Assembly (NCBI RefSeq): GCF_900698995.1
Contig: NZ_LR217735.1
Span: 124,001-188,000, forward strand
Length of the DNA: 64,000 nt
From: Erwinia_E haradaeae_C
GTDB lineage: Bacteria; Pseudomonadota; Gammaproteobacteria; Enterobacterales; Enterobacteriaceae
Reading direction: 5' to 3'
In this document: positions 50,540 through 60,759 of the stretch, in pieces
Numbering within the stretch: the first letter of the stretch is position 1
Layout: every line of letters begins with the position of its first letter
The notes under the pieces: generated by a model
Databases searched by the model: none
Told to the model about the DNA's origin: nothing
What the model saw: only the letters and a program-made list of their open reading frames with translations
Made by a program: the position numbers and the translations under genes

Positions 50540-51742
50540 TCATGTTGTTAACAATATTGCATCTCTAGCAATCATTAATTCTTCTTTGGTTGGTAAAACA
50601 AGAACTAAAAGACTATCATTTTTATTAATAAACCCAGATCGACCGAAACGAGTGACTAAATTACGATCACGGTCTACCCTAACACCTAATAGATGTAATT
50701 TATTTAGTGTTAATTCACGAACCAGATAAGAATTTTCTCCGATACCGCCAGTAAAAATAATCGCATCTAATCGTCCATCCATCACTGCGGTATAAGATGC
50801 AATATATTTTGCAAGTCTATGACAGTAAACATCCATAGCACGTTTTGCATTGGTTTTAGATGAATAGTTATCCTCTAGATAACGGCAATCATTAGTAACT
50901 TCGGTAAGACCTAACAAGCCAGATTGGTGGGTTAGCATGTGATTAATGGCATCTATGCTCATGCCTAGCTTTTTATGTAAAAAAAATATGATAGCAGGAT
51001 CAATATCACCACTACGACTCCCCATAACTAGACCTTCAAGTGGAGTGAGCCCCATGGAAGTATCTACACATTGACCTTTAAGAATAGCCGCAATGGAGCT
51101 ACCATTACCTAGATGACACGTAATAATATGCAGTTCTTTCACTGATTTTTTTAAAAATTTAGCCGCTTCTTGCATTACATAATCATGACTAGTGCCATGC
51201 GCCCCATAACGACGTATACCATATTTTTCGTATAACTTATAAGGTAATGCATAGAGATAAGATGATTCTGGCATTGTTTGATGGAATGCAGTATCAAATA
51301 CAGCAACATTTTTATGAGATAAGTTTGGGAAGTTTTTTAGCATTTCAGTAATACCAAGTATGTTTGCTGGGTTATGTAGTGGCGCAAACGATGATAATTG
51401 CTGAAGTTCTCGAAGAAATTGTTCATCAATAATTACGGAACGTGTAAATTTTGGGCCACCGTGTACAACACGGTGGCCAATAGTATAAATTCGCTCTACG
51501 AGTTGAGACTGTGATTTTAAAATAGTATTTATTAGAAAGTGCAAGACTTCCTTATGTTCTTTTTTGTTTCCTAGATGTTGTGTTTTTGTAACATTATTTA
51601 ATGTCCAGTGAATGCATGTATCCGACAGGTATAAGCATTCAGCTAAACCATATAAGTGCTTATCGCCATTTTTAGGGTCAATAATAGAAAATTTTAAGGA
51701 AGAACTCCCGCAATTAAGAACTAGAACTAATTTGTTAGGCAT
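50540..51742 (-). CDS. ackA: Acetate kinase
   Basis: Interconverts acetyl-phosphate plus ADP with acetate plus ATP. N-terminal NCGSSSLKFSI (10-20) and VFDTAFHQTMP identify the family. ATP-binding GHLGNGSS-type CHLGNGSSIAAI and catalytic RYGAHGTSHDYV are intact, as is FTGGIGENS. Length is 400 aa, identical to E. coli. With pta it provides substrate-level phosphorylation and acetate overflow or uptake. Confidence 0.98.
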   Translation of the reverse strand: MPNKLVLVLNCGSSSLKFSIIDPKNGDKHLYGLAECLYLSDTCIHWTLNNVTKTQHLGNKKEHKEVLHFLINTILKSQSQLVERIYTIGHRVVHGGPKFTRSVIIDEQFLRELQQLSSFAPLHNPANILGITEMLKNFPNLSHKNVAVFDTAFHQTMPESSYLYALPYKLYEKYGIRRYGAHGTSHDYVMQEAAKFLKKSVKELHIITCHLGNGSSIAAILKGQCVDTSMGLTPLEGLVMGSRSGDIDPAIIFFLHKKLGMSIDAINHMLTHQSGLLGLTEVTNDCRYLEDNYSSKTNAKRAMDVYCHRLAKYIASYTAVMDGRLDAIIFTGGIGENSYLVRELTLNKLHLLGVRVDRDRNLVTRFGRSGFINKNDSLLVLVLPTKEELMIARDAILLTT

Positions 51743-52699
51743 GCTGAGGCCTTTATAATTATAAGTAACATGATCTAAGAAAATTACTATATTTTGTTGT
51801 AAATTGATATATTTATTTATTTTTAATCCAAAGATTATTGACCTTATGGTTTTGGATGGGTGATGTCATGGTAATGTTATTTATTAGTTGATTTTTATAT
51901 GTTATTAATAGAGACATTATAGATAGATATAAGCAGGAGTAGAAAATTAATGATTTTTACAAAATGTATATAGTAATATATGATATGTGATCAGAAATGT
52001 TCTTATTTTTAAGAACAATCGAGATATTTATACTTAATAATCCAAGAAAAGTATATAAACTAGGTGCTTATTTTTCTTTAGTAAAAGTATAGAATAGCTA
52101 TAGAAAATCTTGATGATTGTCATTGCTTGACTGACCTTTATCACCGCTTGAGTGTTTTCAAAAAAAAGATAAAAACAAGCTTTATAATATATGTTATTTT
52201 TATAAATCGTTATAAGTTATTAGTAAGCAATGTATTGTTTGGATAAGTTTTAATAAACTTGACAATGTTGAGTACTGAAGAAAGATATTTTTTATAATAA
52301 TTGATAACTAACTAATTAGGAGAGAGAATACACGTAAATTTTATGAGGGCGCGATCTTGATATAAGGCTTTTCATGGTTAAGTGATTATCGTGAAAATAA
52401 AAATATTAAGAATAAAATTATTGAAAGTTTTATAAAATTATTTTTAATTTTACCTTAAATTCGTTTTTACTGTATGTAAAAATATTAAATATGGTTAAAG
52501 TTATGTGCCTATAGTTAAGTCTACTGGAGAGATTATCTAATTAAATAAGATTGAGTGTATGACGTAAAGCATAAGATTTTAATATTTATCATTACTAAGT
52601 GTAGATCTTAATTAATCTTGGTACATTCAATAGCGATATATTTATATCTTTATTTAGTGTTGTTGCTTAATATAAAATGCGATAGAGATAGATATAATG
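51743..52699. other. Spacer between divergent ackA and mutY
   Basis: Nearly 1 kb. A patch around 52317-52385 contains an AGGAGAG motif, a short ATG frame that stops after five codons, and a GGGCGCG run, so it might be a gene relic. trmB, divergent from mutY in E. coli, has moved to 59650. Confidence 0.4.
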
Positions 52700-53788
52700 A
52701 TGCAGGCATCGTTTTTTGCACAACGAGTTCTAAATTGGTACTATGACCACGGTCGTCATAACTTGCCATGGCAGATAGATACAACGCCTTATACAGTTTG
52801 GTTGTCTGAGGTTATGTTACAGCAGACTTCAGTAACTGCGGTTATACCTTATTTTAAACGCTTTAGAGTTCGCTTTCCTACTATAAACGATTTAGCAAAT
52901 GGGTCATTAGATGAGGTTTTATACTTTTGGTCTGGTCTTGGCTATTATGCACGTGCGCGTAATTTATATAAAACAGCTACAATAATAGCTGAACAGTACG
53001 CTGGTATTTTTCCAACTACTATTGTAGAGATAATGGCTTTACCTGGTATTGGGCGTTCTACTGCTGGCGCTATTCTTTCCCTAGCATTAGGACAGCGCGC
53101 TTGCATTTTAGATGGAAACGTTAAGAGAGTTCTCTGTCGTTATTATGGTATATCTCGTGGCTCTTTAAAAGCAAAATTAAATAAATATTTGTGGCGCATA
53201 AGTGAAATAGTAACTCCAGTACAAAATTTTGGACAATTTAATCAGGGTATGATGGATCTTGGGGCGGTTATTTGCACTCCATCTAATCCAAAGTGTGCAA
53301 TGTGTCCCTTACATGCTGATTGCTACGCTAAAAAATATAATGGTTCGGAATCTTTTCCTGGTAAGGAACTTAGGAAGACAATGACTAAACGTACTAATTG
53401 GTTATTACTTATACAACACGGGGAGGAGATATGGTTAGATAAGAGGCCAATACATGGTTTATGGGGTGGGTTATTTTCATTTCCTCAGTATAAATCTATA
53501 GCTACACTTAATCTAGCCATTAATTATAAGAAGCTAGATATATATCCAATGCACCAGATGGATACGACTCGACATATTTTTAGTCATTTTTATCTTGACG
53601 CCATACCTATATGGATTAAATTGCCTTCTTCTTATACGCCAGTAAATTATGGAAAAGGTTGCTGGTATAACTTATATAAGCCTCCTTGTGTGGGTCTTCC
53701 CTCATTGGTGATTTGTTTACTAAATAAATTACGTTTGATACAGAATCTATACAATAGCAAGAAGATTATAAGTAAGGATCAATTATGA
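52700..53788 (+). CDS. mutY: A/G-specific adenine DNA glycosylase MutY
   Basis: Removes adenine mispaired with 8-oxoguanine. The helix-hairpin-helix with LPGIGRSTAGAILSLALG is followed by the catalytic Asp in CILDGNVKRVL. Glu37 in WLSEVMLQQT is conserved. The [4Fe-4S] ligands are complete as Cys-x6-Cys-x2-Cys-x5-Cys in CTPSNPKCAMCPLHADC. The C-terminal Nudix-like domain (GLWGGLFSFPQ) is kept. ATGs at 52697 and 52700 are adjacent; the second matches the E. coli start MQAS and gives 362 aa (E. coli 350). The stop overlaps yggX by 4 bp. Confidence 0.96.
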   Translation: MQASFFAQRVLNWYYDHGRHNLPWQIDTTPYTVWLSEVMLQQTSVTAVIPYFKRFRVRFPTINDLANGSLDEVLYFWSGLGYYARARNLYKTATIIAEQYAGIFPTTIVEIMALPGIGRSTAGAILSLALGQRACILDGNVKRVLCRYYGISRGSLKAKLNKYLWRISEIVTPVQNFGQFNQGMMDLGAVICTPSNPKCAMCPLHADCYAKKYNGSESFPGKELRKTMTKRTNWLLLIQHGEEIWLDKRPIHGLWGGLFSFPQYKSIATLNLAINYKKLDIYPMHQMDTTRHIFSHFYLDAIPIWIKLPSSYTPVNYGKGCWYNLYKPPCVGLPSLVICLLNKLRLIQNLYNSKKIISKDQL

Positions 53789-54066
53789 GTCGCATGATTT
53801 TTTGTACATTTTTGCAGCGTAACGCCTTAGGTCAGGATTATCAGTTGTATCCTGGTAATATAGGTTGGCGCATTTTTAATGAGATATCTGTAGAAGCATG
53901 GAGGCAATGGATGGATAGACAAACCATAATTATTAATGAAAGAAAATTGAGCATGCTCGACATAAAACACCGACAAGTCATCGAAAAAGAAATGATTGCA
54001 TTTTTATTCAAAACACGCAAGATTAATATCGCTGCAGAGTATGGTTCTCGAACAGAAGAATCGTAG
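53785..54066 (+). CDS. yggX: Fe(2+)-trafficking protein YggX
   Basis: Small cytosolic protein linked to iron-sulfur cluster protection against oxidants. RMIFCTFLQRNALGQDYQLYPG holds the conserved Cys7-region and N-terminal signature. RIFNEISVEAWRQWMDRQTIIINERKL and the C-terminal region match E. coli. Length is 93 aa against 91. The start overlaps the mutY stop in an ATGA, so translation is likely coupled. That is sensible because MutY carries an Fe-S cluster. Confidence 0.95.
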   Translation: MSRMIFCTFLQRNALGQDYQLYPGNIGWRIFNEISVEAWRQWMDRQTIIINERKLSMLDIKHRQVIEKEMIAFLFKTRKINIAAEYGSRTEES

Positions 54067-54093
54067 GCGTTTCATACGAAAAATGTTTTATAT

Positions 54094-55197
54094 ATGGATA
54101 GATCCTTGTATTTTAAAAAAAATTTTTTTTATATTGGTGTTTTTTCATTATCAATATTATTGATATCTTGCTCACAGAAAACAGATCAGGATTTATATAG
54201 GGGGTTAATTAAGGATACTAATGGTTTCGATATTTTAATGGAACAATTTTCCAATAATATTGAAATCCTTTGGGGAAGAAGTGAGGTAGTTATTCCTGGG
54301 CCGAAGGATTATATAAAGTATAGTGATCAAAACCACACTCGAAGTTATATTAACTTTGAGGCCGGTAGAATTACTTTATCAACTATTGTACATCGTAACC
54401 CTATCTCTTGTTTGCGGAGAGCTATTGTTAATCTTCTCCTCATGAGTAAAGATTCTTGTGATGTCAATCTTTCTTTCATAGGAAAGACATCGAAAGAGCA
54501 TCAAGAGCCACTTCTTTATGGGCAAGTTTTAGATAATACCGGAAAACCAATCAATAACCAAAAAATAGCAACGATGTATGCTGATTATTTGATACAAACT
54601 AAACGAGAGCATCGATATTCTAATTTGCATGTGATTTGGTCGGTGACCATTCCTATGGTATCCAATCATATCGATCAACGAGCACATAAATATTTACCTA
54701 TGGTGCAAAAAATGGCACAACGTTATGGTGTGTCTAAATCCCTAATTTTAGCTATTATTAATATTGAATCTAGTTTTAATCCATATGCTGTTAGTCATTC
54801 GAATGCATTAGGTTTAATGCAAATTGTGCAGAATACAGCAGGGTTAGATGTTTTTCGAATGCACGGAAAAACTGGTCAACCAAGTCGGAGATATCTATTA
54901 GATCCAGAAAATAACATCGATACTGGAGCGGCTTATCTATCTTTATTACAGAAAAATTATCTGTCTGCTATTAAAAATCCTATCTCGAGATTGTATGCAG
55001 TAATCACTGCATATCACAGTGGTTCTGGGAGTGTTCTTCGAGTTTTTTCTAGCAACAAAAATCGTGCGATTTATATTATAAATGCACTTCCTCCATCTGA
55101 AGTGTATCACATACTTATCAACAAACATCCTACAGCTGAATCACGACGATATTTGTATAAGGTATATCATGCACAAAAATCTTATAATCTTTATTAA
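54094..55197 (+). CDS. mltC: Membrane-bound lytic murein transglycosylase C
   Basis: Outer-membrane lipoprotein that cleaves peptidoglycan glycan strands. Signal peptide with lipobox LLISC and lipidated Cys near residue 26. A DUF3393-type N-terminal domain (TNGFDILMEQFSNNIEILWG) is followed by the goose-lysozyme-like SLT domain with catalytic Glu in LAIINIESSFNPYAVS and ALGLMQIVQNTAG. Length is 367 aa against 359, with a slightly longer leader encoded partly by A8T8. It follows yggX by 27 bp, the same order as E. coli. Confidence 0.95.
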   Translation: MDRSLYFKKNFFYIGVFSLSILLISCSQKTDQDLYRGLIKDTNGFDILMEQFSNNIEILWGRSEVVIPGPKDYIKYSDQNHTRSYINFEAGRITLSTIVHRNPISCLRRAIVNLLLMSKDSCDVNLSFIGKTSKEHQEPLLYGQVLDNTGKPINNQKIATMYADYLIQTKREHRYSNLHVIWSVTIPMVSNHIDQRAHKYLPMVQKMAQRYGVSKSLILAIINIESSFNPYAVSHSNALGLMQIVQNTAGLDVFRMHGKTGQPSRRYLLDPENNIDTGAAYLSLLQKNYLSAIKNPISRLYAVITAYHSGSGSVLRVFSSNKNRAIYIINALPPSEVYHILINKHPTAESRRYLYKVYHAQKSYNLY

Positions 55198-56421
55198 TTC
55201 CAGTTGTTTATTCATTATTATGAATATATTATATAAATAATTGATATTATCAACTATGTTAATCAATTGTATTGAATATAAATATTTAATATTTATTTAA
55301 CTTTAACTTGAATAGACATAAGTTTTAATATTTTAAGTTTGATAATAAATTGCTTTTTATGTAATTTTTAAATTTTATTCGAATGAAATCGAATGATATT
55401 ATAATAATAATTTATTAAATCTTGTGTTATTATTATTAGTATTGTTATATTAGTAATAATTTTTTAACTTTATCTGCGTAATATAGAGATAAATAAATAA
55501 TTACTAATATTTTATTAAATAAGATTTATATATCTAGAATTAATATTCTAGATATATAAATCTTATAAAACTATATACTATCATAGTCTAAAAAGACTAA
55601 ACAGATTTGATATAAATAAAACTAATATTTATTACATACATTTATAGTATGGAGGGTATTCTATTAAAAAATATATTTAATGTTAGCTATATTGGGTTAA
55701 ATGTAGTTTAAGCTACGAATAAAAATTAATTAGAACACATACTTATGTTACTGTAATTTCTAGACAAGTTTACTAGAATCTACAGGATAAAATTTTTAGT
55801 AATCATAGATTATAAAAGTATTTACATTTTATTTTTAATTAATGTATCTTTATTATCAGCTCTAAGTAAAATCTGGCGTATAATATTAAATTATAGGTTT
55901 AGTCTTTAATTGAATCTAATAAAAACTAAATGTACTGAAAAACTTTGTTAATATAAATATATGTATAGACTTATTTAGATGTATCATAGGTATCATCAAA
56001 TAGTATGTCAAGATTTTTGAAGATCGTTTAATCTATTTATTAGGATACGACACATAGAGGCATATGATCTATAATATTGGTATCATAAATCACAGTAAAA
56101 TAGCACTTGATTTGCTAAGTGTATAATAAGATTATATCTTATATTTAAAAAAATAGTGATTTTTGCTGCTATCTTTAGTTAAAAATATCTTAATGTAAGC
56201 TTTAGATTTAATATTATTATTATAATTACAGCGCATCACTTGTTTTTATATTATCACAATAAACTCACAGGGTTTGCGTAATAAACTAAAATTAGATGTT
56301 AGATGTAATTTGTATTATTGAATTTATATTAGACAAGGTACTTTGAGCTATATAAAATATAACGATATAAAATAGTAAAGCTTCTATAATTCTCACTGAT
56401 TTTTTGTAAATGAGATAACCA
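55198..56421. other. Spacer between mltC and rnt
   Basis: 1.2 kb without coding potential; holds the inverted repeat at 55520-55565. Enteric mltC and rnt neighbours such as nupG and lhr are gone. Confidence 0.5.
55520..55565. repeat. Inverted repeat with perfect 21-bp arms
   Basis: Arms 55520-55540 and 55545-55565 are exact reverse complements around a 4-base loop TAAT. The left arm starts TAAGATTTATATATCTAGAA. It lies 323 bp after mltC, so it could terminate transcription, but there is no long T run next to it. Confidence 0.95.
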
Positions 56422-57072
56422 ATGCATGATTTAAATGCGCCACATGCTATGTTAAGTAGTCGTTTCCGTGGTTTTTATCCAGTAGTTATTGATGTAGAGA
56501 CTGCAGGTTTTGATCCCAGGACTAACGCTTTATTAGAAATCGCCGTGATTACACTCAAAATGGATCATTATGGCTGGCTTGGAAAGGATGATATATTGCA
56601 TTTTCATGTTAAACCATTTCCAGGGTTAACGATTCATCCTGAAGCGTTAGTATTTAATGGTATTGATCCAGAAAATCCTCTGCGTGGTGCAGTTCCTGAA
56701 TCAGAGGCATTGCATGCTATTTTTAAACTTGTTCGAAAAGGAATGGCAAAGAGTGGCTGCAATCGAGCCGTGGTTGTAGCTCATAATGCTATATTTGATT
56801 TAAATTTTATAAATGCTGCAATCCAACGCGCTAGTTTAAAACGAAATCCTTTTCATCCTTTTGTGACCTTTGATACTGCAGCTTTAAGCGGGTTAGTTCT
56901 TGGTCAAACTGTTCTAGCAAAAGCGTGTAATATAGCTGGTATACCATTTGATAATGCACAAGCACATTCAGCGTTATATGATACGATGCAGACTGCAAAT
57001 TTATTTTGTGAGCTTGTAAATCGCTGGAAGCGTCTTGGCGGTTGGCCGATTACGTCAGTGATAGCATTGTAA
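56422..57072 (+). CDS. rnt: Ribonuclease T
   Basis: DEDDh 3'-5' exonuclease that trims tRNA and other stable RNA ends. Exo I motif VIDVETAGF has Asp24 and Glu26. Exo II is in VAHNAIFDLNFI, and Exo III in AHSALYDTMQTA with the catalytic His and Asp. The C-terminal RWKRLGGWP is typical. Length is 216 aa against 215. The ATG follows a GAGATAACC stretch. It stands alone between long spacers. Confidence 0.96.
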   Translation: MHDLNAPHAMLSSRFRGFYPVVIDVETAGFDPRTNALLEIAVITLKMDHYGWLGKDDILHFHVKPFPGLTIHPEALVFNGIDPENPLRGAVPESEALHAIFKLVRKGMAKSGCNRAVVVAHNAIFDLNFINAAIQRASLKRNPFHPFVTFDTAALSGLVLGQTVLAKACNIAGIPFDNAQAHSALYDTMQTANLFCELVNRWKRLGGWPITSVIAL

Positions 57073-58210
57073 ATCTTACTTTATAATTTTTTGTCGCTTT
57101 TATAGTACTGCTTAGGTTGTTATTGTTATTAATTTTCCTATAAGTAATTATATTTTTTGAAAAACATTCACAAAAATAAAGTATATCTTTTTATAATCTA
57201 CTATTTTAAAGTATTTAGAGCTTATGCCAGAGATAAGTGAAAAGAATCTTTAAATAAATTATAGAAAATTTTCTGTTAAAAATAATCGAATATCTGGTTA
57301 AGATATTTACTACTAGATCATTATATGCATTTTCGAAATGCAGATTTTTATTTTTAATAGTGTGCTCTTATTTATAGAAGCGTTCTCTCATTTGATAAAG
57401 ATAATTTTTGTTTTATGCTGATCATTAAGAAATTGTTATATTTTTAGATGATTATATATAAGTAAAAAATAGAAAATAATATAAATCTTAGATGTTATCT
57501 ATGTCAAAAATAGTGTTTAGTGATTAGTTTTTTATTGGTCTTGAAATTATCAAAATGGACTGATAAATACTTATGTAATATCTTTTCTTATATGAAGAAT
57601 TCTTATTATTCTCGTATAAATATTATCAAAATGTTTCTATGTTAGGTTCGCGCGATGTAATTTAAAATTAATTAGACGTTCTATTTTTTTAATGTTTTGA
57701 ATGTTTACAATACTTGAATATTATTATAAAGTTTATTTAATATGAAGAAAATAATAACTTATTATGAAAACAGTAAGTGTTATTATGTTAGCCATTTAAG
57801 GATTTATTGTGTATTGATACTAATATATTCATGTCGTTTAACTATGTAATTCAGGTTTAAATTATTGTAAGTTTATGCCAAAAAATTATTTTTTAGTTAA
57901 ATTTTCATAAATTTTCATAAGTTAAATTTATTATATATGCTATAATGATATATTATATATACAACTTTAAATACTATACAGATAGTATATTTTTATCCTA
58001 AAGTTAGGAATATAACTATTTATATTAAGCAATCATGAATCTTTTTTAATATAAAATATAAATAGTTGTAATGTTAGTTATTTATAATAATATGGCAATA
58101 TTAATCACTCTATTTATAATGGTTAATATCAGATTAAGCCTTATTAAAATATTTTTTAACATTTTTTGCAAGAGCGTTCTAAAAATTATTCAGTTAGAAA
58201 ATTTTTTGTT
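57073..58210. other. Spacer between convergent rnt and ygdQ
   Basis: Over 1.1 kb with stops throughout. It contains a 10-bp direct repeat (AAATTTTCAT twice near 57898-57917). No gene fragment recognised. Confidence 0.5.
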
Positions 58211-58921
58211 TTAATAGGTTTGTTTTTTATTTTGCAAAATTCTTATAATTTCTATTGATGTTGAAAAAAATATGGCAAAATAAATATAATTTTTATCAAA
58301 ATAAATTTCAAAACCTTCTAATATCAACGTAATGCCAATTAGAATGAGAGAAGTAAGTGCTAAAATTTTTATTGAGGGATTATCCTGAATATACTGGCTA
58401 ATTATCTTTGAAAATAACATCATTATTATAGCAGAAATAACTACAGCTATCATCATTATTATTAGATCATTAGATAAACCAATTGCAGTTATAATTGAGT
58501 CTAAGCTAAAAATCATATCTAGAAGGATAATTTGTATTATTGTCCATGTGAGGTGAGATGCATAAGTTTTTTTCGATAATATTAAATTTTTCATGTTTTT
58601 GTAAAGTTCAACACTAGAGTTAAAGACTAGAAAACACCCTCCGAATAATAATATAATTGCATGTATCGAAAAATGATGATCCATTACGGTACATGCTTGA
58701 TTGGTTAGGTGTATTGTCCAAGTCATAGACGCTAGTAGTGCGAGCCTTGTCAGCATAGCTATAGACATGCCTATGCAACGAGCGGTGTGTTGCTGATTTT
58801 CAGGTAATTTTTCAACTATTAGCAATAGAAACAGAATATTATCAATCCCAAGAATAATTTCAAGGAGCGTTAACGTAGCAAGAGTTAACCATGTGTTAGG
58901 ATCAGTAATCCAGTCATACAT
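58211..58921 (-). CDS. ygdQ: TerC-family integral membrane protein YgdQ
   Basis: Inner-membrane protein of the TerC family, some members of which export manganese or other metals; the substrate of YgdQ is not established. It has about seven membrane spans. The family acidic motifs are EIILGIDNILFL near residue 21 and DMIFSLDSIITAIGLS near residue 134. DNPSIKILALTSLILIG and KNYIYFAIFFS match E. coli YgdQ. Length is 236 aa against 237. Its conservation in a reduced genome suggests a housekeeping ion-handling role. Confidence 0.85.
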   Translation of the reverse strand: MYDWITDPNTWLTLATLTLLEIILGIDNILFLLLIVEKLPENQQHTARCIGMSIAMLTRLALLASMTWTIHLTNQACTVMDHHFSIHAIILLFGGCFLVFNSSVELYKNMKNLILSKKTYASHLTWTIIQIILLDMIFSLDSIITAIGLSNDLIIMMIAVVISAIIMMLFSKIISQYIQDNPSIKILALTSLILIGITLILEGFEIYFDKNYIYFAIFFSTSIEIIRILQNKKQTY

Positions 58922-59649
58922 TGTTTAGGTTTCCTAAAACTAGAGCGTTAAATTTAACATACATGTGATAGAGAGTTGCTCTATAATAATAGGAATAAAA
59001 ATATACCCTAATATAGTGCACATTAATTATAGAAGCTTAATTAAATAATACGATATAAGATGCAGATCTTATATAACTAATGGTTTAAATTCAGGTAATA
59101 AATAAAAGCTTGGATAAAATTTTAATTAAATCGATTTTATCTTACCTATAGAATAAGGTCATGGTATTAATACTAATTAATACAGAATAAATAATTTTAG
59201 AATAAAAACTGTCTTGAGGTAAGTCTGGCAATAGTTCTCTTTTTCTAGAGAGACTCTCTTTATAAAAATGTCACTGATAAAATCATTTTTGAAAAATAAT
59301 TTTTAGGTAGTGCATTCATGACATAAATATGTAAATATATAATATTTCAGTTAATAAGACTGCTTATTTAGTTTTTAAGCAAGATAAAAATATGTTATAG
59401 ATACAATATATCGTTATCGGTACGTGATATGTAATATATTGTTGATAATATAATGTTTGGTTTTTTAATATTATTATTTTATCAGATTTTCCTGGGTATC
59501 TGTAGTGTTATGAGTTTTTAAGATGATATCTAAAATATGTAGTATAAATTTGGATTATAATTTGATGCTATATTATAAGATAGTCGATCATATAAAGGAA
59601 TTTTCGTGTTATCTAATTGACTTTATAGTTCACGCTTAGAGTAAAAATT
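58922..59649. other. Spacer between divergent ygdQ and trmB
   Basis: Divergent promoter region. A small pair GATAAAAT/ATTTTATC (59112-59142) and a short CTCT/AGAG hairpin near 59238 are present. No gene remnant recognised. Confidence 0.45.
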
Positions 59650-60369
59650 ATGACAAATCATCTTGTTGCACAAGAGCACTATAAAAAATATTATCCTACG
59701 CATCGGGTACTTAGTTTTGTTAGCAGAAACAGGCATTACACTAAGGGTCAAAAACTAGCTTTAGAGCAATTATTGCCACAGATAGGTGTTGAATATCAGT
59801 TAAAACCAGTGGAATTTTACGATATATTTGGATGTGATGCGCCAGTAGTATTGGAGATTGGTTTTGGTATGGGTTCTTCTCTGATAGATATGGCTAAAAG
59901 TAACTCTAAAAAAAATTTTTTAGGTATTGAGGTTTATAGACCAGGCGTTGGAGCTTGTTTAATAAGAGCTCGCGCAGAGTGTGTTACCAATCTTCGTTTG
60001 ATATGTCATGATGCCGTAGCGGTTCTCGAGACCATGGTATCCTCAAAGACTTTGGATACGGTGCAGCTCTTTTTTCCAGACCCATGGCAAAAAAGACGCC
60101 ATAATAAGCGGCGCATTGTTCAGATTTCTTTTGCTAAATTAGTACTCACAAAGTTGAAATTGGGTGGTGTATTTCATATAGCAACTGACTGTAAATCTTA
60201 CGCTGATCATATGTTGATGGTTATTAATAGTATATATGGTTATAAAAATCGGTCTGATAATGGGGATTGGATACAGCGCCCAGCATTTAGGCCATATACT
60301 AAATTTGAGAAAAAAGGGGAACAATTGGGACATAAGGTATGGGACTTAATGTTTGAACGAGTCATTTAA
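59650..60369 (+). CDS. trmB: tRNA (guanine-N7-)-methyltransferase
   Basis: Makes 7-methylguanosine at position 46 of tRNAs using S-adenosylmethionine. The SAM-binding LEIGFGMGSSLIDMA is followed by FLGIEVYRPGVGACL and the acidic CHDAVAVL. The catalytic and tRNA-binding block is FFPDPWQKRRHNKRRIVQ. Length is 239 aa, identical to E. coli. The N-terminal 30 residues are the most diverged. It lies upstream of the thrS cluster on the same strand but 390 bp away. Confidence 0.97.
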   Translation: MTNHLVAQEHYKKYYPTHRVLSFVSRNRHYTKGQKLALEQLLPQIGVEYQLKPVEFYDIFGCDAPVVLEIGFGMGSSLIDMAKSNSKKNFLGIEVYRPGVGACLIRARAECVTNLRLICHDAVAVLETMVSSKTLDTVQLFFPDPWQKRRHNKRRIVQISFAKLVLTKLKLGGVFHIATDCKSYADHMLMVINSIYGYKNRSDNGDWIQRPAFRPYTKFEKKGEQLGHKVWDLMFERVI

Positions 60370-60759
60370 TGGCCATATCGTAGATTGCGTTACCTTTAGT
60401 TTTGAGACAATCAGCATAGTTTCACAAAGTTGTGGATATGCGCGGAAAATAAAGAGATTAAGATATAACTTGGCAACTGAGTTCTTATAGAAGATCGGCG
60501 TTGCGTATCTATAATATTATCTCATGAGACAAATAAAATCGCCAAAATATTATGAGTATGATCATTAAAAATGATTTTGATTGTATCTTAATCAGATGAA
60601 GACTAATAAAATCTGTCGCAGTCGCATTATATTTATTGTATTTATTAGTAGAAAAACTATAGTGGGTCACTATAATAATTATCTAACGTTAATATCTAAT
60701 AGTTGTGATTTGTGATATTGTAATCAATAGTGACATTATGATTTAATTAAGGATGTTTC
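60370..60759. other. thrS leader region
   Basis: A 7-bp hairpin, TATAGTG-GGT-CACTATA, at 60658-60674 lies 86 bp before the thrS ATG. E. coli thrS has a tRNA-like translational operator in this place. The hairpin loop here is not the expected anticodon-like CGU, so retention of the operator is doubtful. Confidence 0.4.

Noticed and set aside
58211..58921. Tellurite resistance determinant
   Set aside because: The TerC name is historical. The sequence matches the housekeeping YgdQ branch and no other ter genes are present.
60430..60442. DnaA-box-like TGTGGATAT upstream of thrS
   Set aside because: Single copy with one mismatch from the consensus, no cluster and no other origin features.
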